Shown piece after piece: positions 58,349-64,000 of a stretch of 64,000 nucleotides of DNA. This DNA is from Paguma larvata. Taxonomy: Eukaryota; Chordata; Mammalia; Carnivora; Viverridae. The position numbers were made by a program, and so were the translations under genes. The stretch is taken from contig CM057839.1 in assembly GCA_030068075.1 (NCBI GenBank), forward strand, positions 54,588,960 to 54,652,959, read 5' to 3'. The notes below the pieces were generated by a model, which saw nothing but the letters and a program-made list of their open reading frames with translations, was not told the DNA's origin and did not search any database. The first letter of the stretch is position 1. Each line of letters opens with the position of its first letter.

Positions 58349-59550
58349 GGGGCTGCACCGTACTGGGCGTGGCTGGGATGGGGGCGTGTGCGGGAGAGGT
58401 GGTCGTTGAGGAAGAGCCAGATGACCAAGGGCCTCTACAGGAAATCAGTAATTCCAAATTTAAGAAAAAAGTATCAAAAGGAAGTCAGACTTTGAGGGGG
58501 AGGACTGAGAAACTTAGATAAAAGAGAGTATCCTAGAAGTTGGTATTCAGAAGAAAGTTACTTCTTAGGTGGCCACACAGTTGGCTGCTCTGTGTTCAAG
58601 GGTAAAATAGGTCTGATGTTCAGTCAGCAGAGCCCCTGCCTGGGCCTGCATTTCAGAGGCCCGGCTCTGGCCTGCTTGGCCGAACCCACCCACAGGGCAG
58701 ACTCCCCGGGGCCTGCGCCCTGCAGGGCCCCCGACCCTCAAGAACACATCATGGCCCCATGAGCACAAACCCTAAGCCAAAGGGTGGTCAGGAGGCTCTC
58801 TGCTTGGTGGGAGCAGAGGTGGCAGGGGTGGGGGGGTGGGGGGGCGGGGGGGATGAAGTTTCCATGTGTGGGCTGGGTGTCTACTCCCACGGTGGGTGAG
58901 GCCCCTGCTGTATGGGATGAAGCCAGAGGTAGGTTGAGAAGGGGGGTTGGGCTTTGGGCCAGGGACAGGCCCTCCTCCCTTCCACAGCTACATTCTGGTG
59001 AGGAGCTCCTCAGAGTCCAGGAACTAAGAACTTGAACTTGGCCTTCCAGGTCGTGGTATGGTTGTTTGGAAAGGTAGCACGATGGAACGTATTTTGCCTC
59101 ACAGTGTGATAGCTTGATTTATGACTTGGAAGTGCAGAGACATATGACATGAGGGCTTCCCTGTGCCCCAGGCCTCACAGGGATCAGGGGCGGGTCTGCT
59201 CAAGATGACAGTGGGAACAATTCCAGAGTACTTCTGAGCAGCAACATTGTCCTGCCCCTACTACCTCCTCCATCTCCTCTGCCAATGTCAAAACTACCCT
59301 CCTGCAGAGAACAGACTCTGCCTGGGAGTCCCTGGGTTTCCCGGGGCTTCTCGCCCTGATGCTGGGACCCTCGGAGGGGACTTAGTAGGGACCAGCTCAG
59401 CTGCGGGGCTTATTCCTGTCACGTGGCTGCTGGCCTTGTTTTCTAGGCGGCTAACCCCTCCCTCGGGGCCTTCTCTCTCCTCCTGGGACACTCCCACCAG
59501 GGTCTGTTGTCCCCCCTCTGTCATCCCCTTTGTAAATATGTATGGCTGCA
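58349..59550. other. Intronic unique sequence, GC-rich in places
   Basis: No exon or transposon recognised apart from the G-rich tract. ORFs overlap in several frames. Confidence 0.5.
58815..58852 (+). repeat. G-rich tract with quadruplex potential
   Basis: Four or more runs of at least six G, separated by one T or C, in about 38 bp. Confidence 0.85.
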
Positions 59551-59990
59551 ATTATGGGTTGAATTGTATTCCTGAAACTACAGTGGTTGCAGTCCTAGCC
59601 CCAGGTGCCTGTGAGTGTGACCTTATTTGGAAATAGGGCCTCGGCAGATGATCAAGTTCAAAGGTGGTCGTTAAGATGGGCCCTAATCCAATATGACTGG
59701 TGTCCTTATAAAAAGGGGGAATTTTTGGACCCAGAGACAGACCTATACAGCGGGAAGACATGCGGGGACACAGCGAGAACACCATCCACGGGCCCAGGAG
59801 CTCCCGAGGCCACCGGAAACTAGGAGAGAGGCATAGGACAGGTTCTCCCGCACAGCCCCCAGGAAAACCAGCCCCGTGGACGTCTTGATCCGGGACTCCC
59901 AGCCTCCAGCACTGTGAGACCACACACTTCTGCTGCTACATCCACCTGGTTTGTCGTACTTTTTTCTGGCGGCCCCAGGAAACAAATACA
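59551..59990 (+). mobile_element. MLT1-like ERVL-MaLR LTR
   Basis: 'gagtgtgaccttatttgg', 'gccctaatccaatatgactgg', 'tgtccttataaaaaggggg', 'ggacacagcgagaac' and 'cccagcctccagcactgtgag' follow LTR order. Confidence 0.88.
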
Positions 59991-60044
59991 GAGATTAATC
60001 GCCCAAACACAGTATGTTACATGGATTTGATTTCTCGTCTCCCC

Positions 60045-60145
60045 ATCTAAACTGTCAGCTTCTTCAGGGCCCAAACCATACTGTCCCGGGACGTAGCACA
60101 GTGCCTGGCATACAGTAGGCAGTCAAAACTCCATTGGTGCAATAA
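60045..60145 (+). repeat. L2 LINE 3'-tip fragment
   Basis: 'gtagcacagtgcctggcatac' followed by 'agtaggcagtcaaaactc' is the L2 3' tip. Confidence 0.6.
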
Positions 60146-61238
60146 GAATAATTAGACTTCAAAGTGCAAAAGTGCTGTAGAGAACTTCAACTGTCATCCT
60201 AATTAACCGTAACAGATGCAAATTATGAGCAAGTGTTATTTCAGTGACTCTGTGGCCCTCTGAATCGTCTCATCACCTAGTTACAGCCCCCAGGAAATAC
60301 CCGTTCCCGAGTTTCGGTTTGCTCATCACTGAGTGTGGGGCAGAAAAGCAGTGAAGTGGGGGTGGGGGGAGGAATTCCTCTCTGCAAGTTGGGTGGGGGG
60401 AGAGAGCCAGAACCTTCGTTCGCTGTGATATACCTGGAGGTTCTTTTTCACGCACCGAATAGATTTCGGGTGCTTATCTTTCAGCACCACCCTCCATGAG
60501 GGGGAGGGGGGCGAGGGCCTGGGGAAGAGCCAGGAATGATTTGTGGGGCCCTCGACGGCGGTTACGGGGAATGCATCATAGCGTGTGTTCTCGGCTCAGA
60601 CTGCGTGCCTTTGCTCTCGGGGCACGTGCTCCCCACCGCAAGCGCCAAGCGGTACCCTGCACGTCTCAGGGAAGTCTGGCTCCAGGGGCTACCAATGCAG
60701 ACTCCCCAGAGCCAGTCCTGAGACCTCAGCCGCTATGTCAGGGCACTCCCTGGAGACACTGGGGTCTCAACTCAGCCCTGGATGGTCTCTCCCTCATAAT
60801 TTGGGAGCAATGAGCAGAAAAACTGCCATCTTCCAGAAATGTGATTTGGGTACTTGTTTTTTAGCTCCAACATCACTGTCTTAGAGGTGAATATATTTCT
60901 GCAGCAATCCGTTATTTTTTTAAAGTAGAGAAGGCAGCATATTGGACCATGTAACAACACACTGTGCTCAAAGGAATTATCTTGTAATTAAACAAGCTGT
61001 ATTCGAATTTGAGACTTTTTTGATCTAAGCTTCAGCTCTAAATCATTACTCAAGAGTGATCAGTGCCTTGAGAAAGTGAACTTCTTTTTTCCTTGCCAAA
61101 TATACATATGATAACTAGGAAAAAAGGCAAAAAAATAGTATTAATATCAGAAAATGATTGTGCCTGGACCGTGAGAGTATGGGTGATATAAATTTTTTTA
61201 ATTTTTAATTTCCAAATTTTGAAGATGAACATGTATTT
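60146..61238. other. Intronic unique sequence
   Basis: 60146-60245 is AT-rich with 'cctaattaacc' and 'agatgcaaattatgag' words and may be a conserved element. No gene recognised in the rest. Confidence 0.45.
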
Positions 61239-61239
61239 T

Positions 61240-61446
61240 TGAAAAATTTTTTAATGTTTATTCATTTTTGAAAAGAGAGAGAGCAGGGGAGAGGCAGAGA
61301 GAGAGGGGGACACGGAATCCGAAGCAGGCTCCAGGCTCCAAGCTATTAGCACAGAGCCCCAGGCGGGGCTCGATACCCACAAGCTGTGAGATCATGTTCT
61401 GAGCCGAAGTCAGATGCTCAACCGACCGAGCTACCCAGGTGCCTCT
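61240..61446 (-). mobile_element. SINEC-type CAN-SINE
   Basis: Reverse-oriented copy with slightly mutated body and head ('gagctacccaggtgcc'). Confidence 0.92.
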
Positions 61447-61629
61447 ATTTATTTCCTTTATCAAAGAACAGATGAAGACTGGAGGTCATGGGTCATCCTC
61501 CACTGCAGTCTACGCTTGGGTCACCCTGGAGAGAGGCAAACAACTGGGGGCTCTCTTCATCCCCCTCTGGACAGTCAGCTCCTTAGGCTTAACTGACCCC
61601 TTCTGCTATAGATTAAAGTGGTTAGTCCT

Positions 61630-61810
61630 GGGGCGCCTGGGTGGCTCAGTCGGTTAAGCATCCGACTTCGGCTACAGGCTCTGTGCTGACAGCTCAGAGC
61701 CTGGAGGCTGCTTTGGATTCTGTGTCTCCCTCTCTCTGCCCCTCCCCTGCTCATGCTCTGTCTCTCTCTCTCTCTCTCTCTCTCAAAAATAAATAAACAT
61801 TAAAAAAAAA
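61630..61810 (+). mobile_element. SINEC_Fc-type CAN-SINE with an internal deletion
   Basis: The head is intact, but the stretch from 'ctcaggtcatg' to the B box GGTTCGAGCCC is missing; the sequence jumps from 'ttcggct' to 'aggctctgtgctg'. Flanks TTAAAGTGGTTAGTCCT (61613-61629) and TTAAAGCAGTTAGTCCT (61811-61827) form a duplication with two mismatches. Confidence 0.94.
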
Positions 61811-61934
61811 TTAAAGCAGTTAGTCCTTATTTGACCCTCAGTAGACTGCGGGTACCTTATTCCATAGTAGCCCTGGGTCTACTTGCATAATAGAATTACA
61901 ACTCATATTTGCATGAGGCTTCAGAGTGGCGGCT

Positions 61935-62100
61935 TCTCAGCTCAGACTGCGCAATCGAATTGTCTGAGGAGCTTTTACAGCCCAGCCCTACCCCGAGAGT
62001 ACTGACTTAATTGGTCTGGGGTGGGGGCCCCCCTCTTGGAGTCTTGCAAAAAGCTCCCCGGCGACTCTAATATGCAGCCAGTGCTGAGAGGCACTGCTTC
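61935..62100 (+). repeat. MER5A-like hAT fragment
   Basis: 'gcaatcgaattgtctgagg', 'ttggtctggggtgggggcc' and 'tgctgagaggcactgctt' follow the MER5 order. Confidence 0.6.
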
Positions 62101-62605
62101 CGAGTTTTTTAAAGCACCTGTCCACTGTTGCAGCAGATTCTCAGGGCCGCCATCGGCAAGGCGAGTCTGCCCTAGATTCTCTGGCAAGTCTTTTTATAGG
62201 CACTACTTTAGCAACCTTAAATCTCATTCTAACTCTGGAGTTTTTCCAATTTTCTTTTTTTTTTCTTTTCTGTGAGAGCTATGATTGATATGCCTTCTAG
62301 CTTTAAAGTCCTTCAATTATCTAAATGCAAACTCTTGACTCTAGAGAGCTTGGTCTCTTCTGTGATTCCCAAAGCCCTGGAAACATTTTGGTCTCAAAGC
62401 CTTCGCTATCCAAAGACAATGGGAAACCTTTCTCGCTACCGAGAATTACCCTACCTTCCCTTTTAGGCAGAGGCCCTAAGACGTGAATGCAAACTGGGGA
62501 GGCAGGTACTGTGAAAGCGACCGGCTGGTGGCTTCGTCCGAGAGACATCCTGCAGACAGTGTAGTGAGTAGTGCTGAATCATGACAAAAGGAGTGTGCCT
62601 GTCCC
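62101..62605. other. Intronic sequence, nothing identified
   Basis: No gene or repeat recognised beyond a T-rich run near 62252-62270. Confidence 0.45.
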
Positions 62606-62609
62606 GCCC

Positions 62610-63065
62610 AAGGCCTGGGTCCTGACCTGTGGCCTTGGCCAAATTGCTTACTGGTGCCGAGCTTCAGTTTCCTCCTCCATCGGAACACTGAGATGATGTT
62701 ATAGGGCTCACAGAGTAAACCCTACAAAGTTCAAAGATACACTTTCTTCTGTGTGGTCTTCACCCAACCTAACTGGGGGCAAATTTTTACATTCCATTTT
62801 ACAAATGAGGCAAATTGACTTAAAGACATTTAGGAGACTTGTTCAAAATCACACAAATAGCAAGCGACAGAACTTGGTTTTGAAGTCAATTCCTATTAGT
62901 TCCAAACCCTTTATTTGTCTCACTACGCCATATTAAGTTCCCTAAAAGTGTCAATAATGTCCCAGCGCCCCAGGGTTGTTAGTAGGATTGAATGTGATAA
63001 GGCCAGGCAGTAGGCAGGGGACCTGCCTGTCGTTGGGTCAATAAAGTGTTGCTATTAATAAAAAT
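62610..63065 (+). repeat. Cluster of MIR SINE fragments
   Basis: 62610-62720 reads as plus MIR ('agcttcagtttcctcctcc'), 62780-62930 as reverse MIR ('attttacaaatgaggcaaattg'), and 62970-63065 as a plus MIR or L2 tip. Confidence 0.6.
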
Positions 63066-63308
63066 AGAGTAAGTACAGGCCCCCTATCACTTACCTGTCT
63101 CTTGCCATATTCTTCCTTCCCTCTCTGTAAATCTTGACAGTTGTTGGTTTTTGTTTTGTATTTTGTAATGCGAGCACCTGACTGAAGCTTTCCTTGCCTA
63201 AGCATCCACTTCGAAGATGACTATTTCAAATAAACACATCGCCAGGCGAACAACTAGATAAAGAGCCAGGCCACCTGCCCCTCGGAGTCCTCTTTGTTTT
63301 AGAAATCT

Positions 63309-63498
63309 TGATTTTTTTTTTTTTAATTTTAGTTAACATACAGGGCACTATTGGTTCCACGAGCAGAATTCAGTGATTCGTCACTTACACACAACACCCA
63401 GGGCTCATCACAAGTGCCCTCCTTAGTACCCATCACCCCTCTTGCCCGTCTCCCACCCACCTTCTCTGTCAACCCTCAGTTTGTTCTCTGTCATTAAA
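63309..63498 (-). mobile_element. Carnivore L1 3' end, short 5'-truncated copy
   Basis: A poly-T run at 63312-63324 is followed by 'ttagttaacatacagggc', 'cagtgattcgtcacttac' and 'acacccagggctcatcac', the reverse carnivore L1 3' UTR, stopping at 'tttgttctctgtc'. Confidence 0.9.
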
Positions 63499-64000
63499 AG
63501 TTGTTAATTTTGATGACCGACCATTTGGACCCCTTGTTTTTTCTTTTCCCATGCTTTAAATTCCTGCTTTTGTGTCTTAAAATCACTAATAAAGAGTGAG
63601 TCCTGAAACCCCAGACCCCACTCTCGACCTCAGTAAAAGCAGGACCCAGGCCCTTGGGCTAAGGGCTGTCTCCGTCCTCCCTCCCCTGTCCCCTCCCCCT
63701 CTTCCTCTACATGACCTGCTCTGTGGTCCCAGAGTGCTGTGTAATTTCCACGTCCTGTAAGTGATAAATCTTTAGTTTTTCAGTTCCTGATGCTTATAGC
63801 TGCGGGCATCTTGTGGTCCTAGTAGGACCACAAAAGCCGGTCTGATCATGACATTGGTTGCTAACAGGCTGTGATGGGCACGCTGCATTCTCCCGTACTC
63901 CAGAAGCTCAAAGGGGCTGGGCCTGCTCTCATATAATTAAAGCAGAGTCTCTGGGGGAGGGGCCCAGGCTTGGCATTTTTTTTTTTTTACTTTTTTTTTT
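63499..64000. other. Window end: possible LTR remnant and MER5 scrap
   Basis: 63560-63660 ('actaataaagagtgagtcctg') has the feel of an LTR polyadenylation region; unproven. 63811-63833 is a 10-bp-arm hairpin. 63920-63990 is MER5-like and runs into T-runs at the window edge. Confidence 0.35.

Larger units (their letters stand above)
22759..64000 (-). other. SIAH3: Presumed SIAH3 intron 1 (partial; continues beyond the window)
   Basis: Everything upstream of the acceptor on the minus strand lacks further SIAH3-like coding sequence. The missing N-terminal part (about 45 residues in human) would be a single short exon, and I found no candidate. Human SIAH3 has one very long intron, so exon 1 and the promoter probably lie beyond position 64000. 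This is inference from gene structure. A short exon could escape an eye search. Confidence 0.75.

Overview
This is mammalian nuclear DNA, almost certainly from a cat-family carnivore. The window holds at least 21 copies of the tRNA-derived CAN-SINE in its felid form (SINEC_Fc type: a head reading GGCGCCTGGGTGGCTCAG, a B box GGTTCGAGCCC, a CT-rich stretch, then AAATAAATAAA and poly-A). It also holds carnivore-type L1 3' ends and the usual old mammalian background of L2, MIR, MER5-like and MLT1-like fragments. I see no bacterial, phage, plasmid or CRISPR content, no rRNA or tRNA gene, and no compact operon-like system.

Only one protein-coding exon can be supported. Positions 22090-22758 on the minus strand are the terminal coding exon of SIAH3, the RING-less member of the seven-in-absentia family. 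It has a clear splice acceptor at its upstream side, a histidine-rich tract, a SIAH-type zinc finger, a complete SINA (TRAF-like) domain and a stop codon. The first coding exon is not visible, so positions 22759-64000 are read as part of the long SIAH3 intron 1. Positions 1 to about 20000 are the 3' flank, with the 3' UTR probably somewhere in about 19800-22089. In human the gene lies on chromosome 13q14 with the same two-exon plan; that comparison is from memory.

Layout: 1-13.5 kb is 3' flank with SINEs, L2 and LTR-like fragments, and a repeat-free, homeobox-site-rich block at 8.0-9.0 kb. At 14.2-15.75 kb there is a striking, nearly identical inverted repeat of about 125-132 bp that no recognised repeat family explains. 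The SIAH3 exon lies at 22 kb. From 24 to 42 kb the intron is mostly unique, with MIR and L2 scraps and several AT-rich blocks that look like conserved non-coding elements. From 43 to 46.5 kb there is a nest of old and young L1 with a SINE inside. From 49 to 64 kb there are unique GC-richer blocks, five MLT1-like or related LTRs, simple repeats and more SINEs.

The observations most worth follow-up are the inverted repeat, a 28-bp palindrome made of two facing nuclear-receptor DR1 sites just downstream of the SIAH3 stop, a threefold tandem ETS/KLF-site cluster at 58.3 kb, and a CpG-rich spot followed by a 131-codon ORF at 49.7-50.3 kb. I do not see a new biological system here. Repeat family names are assigned by recognition, not by a database search.
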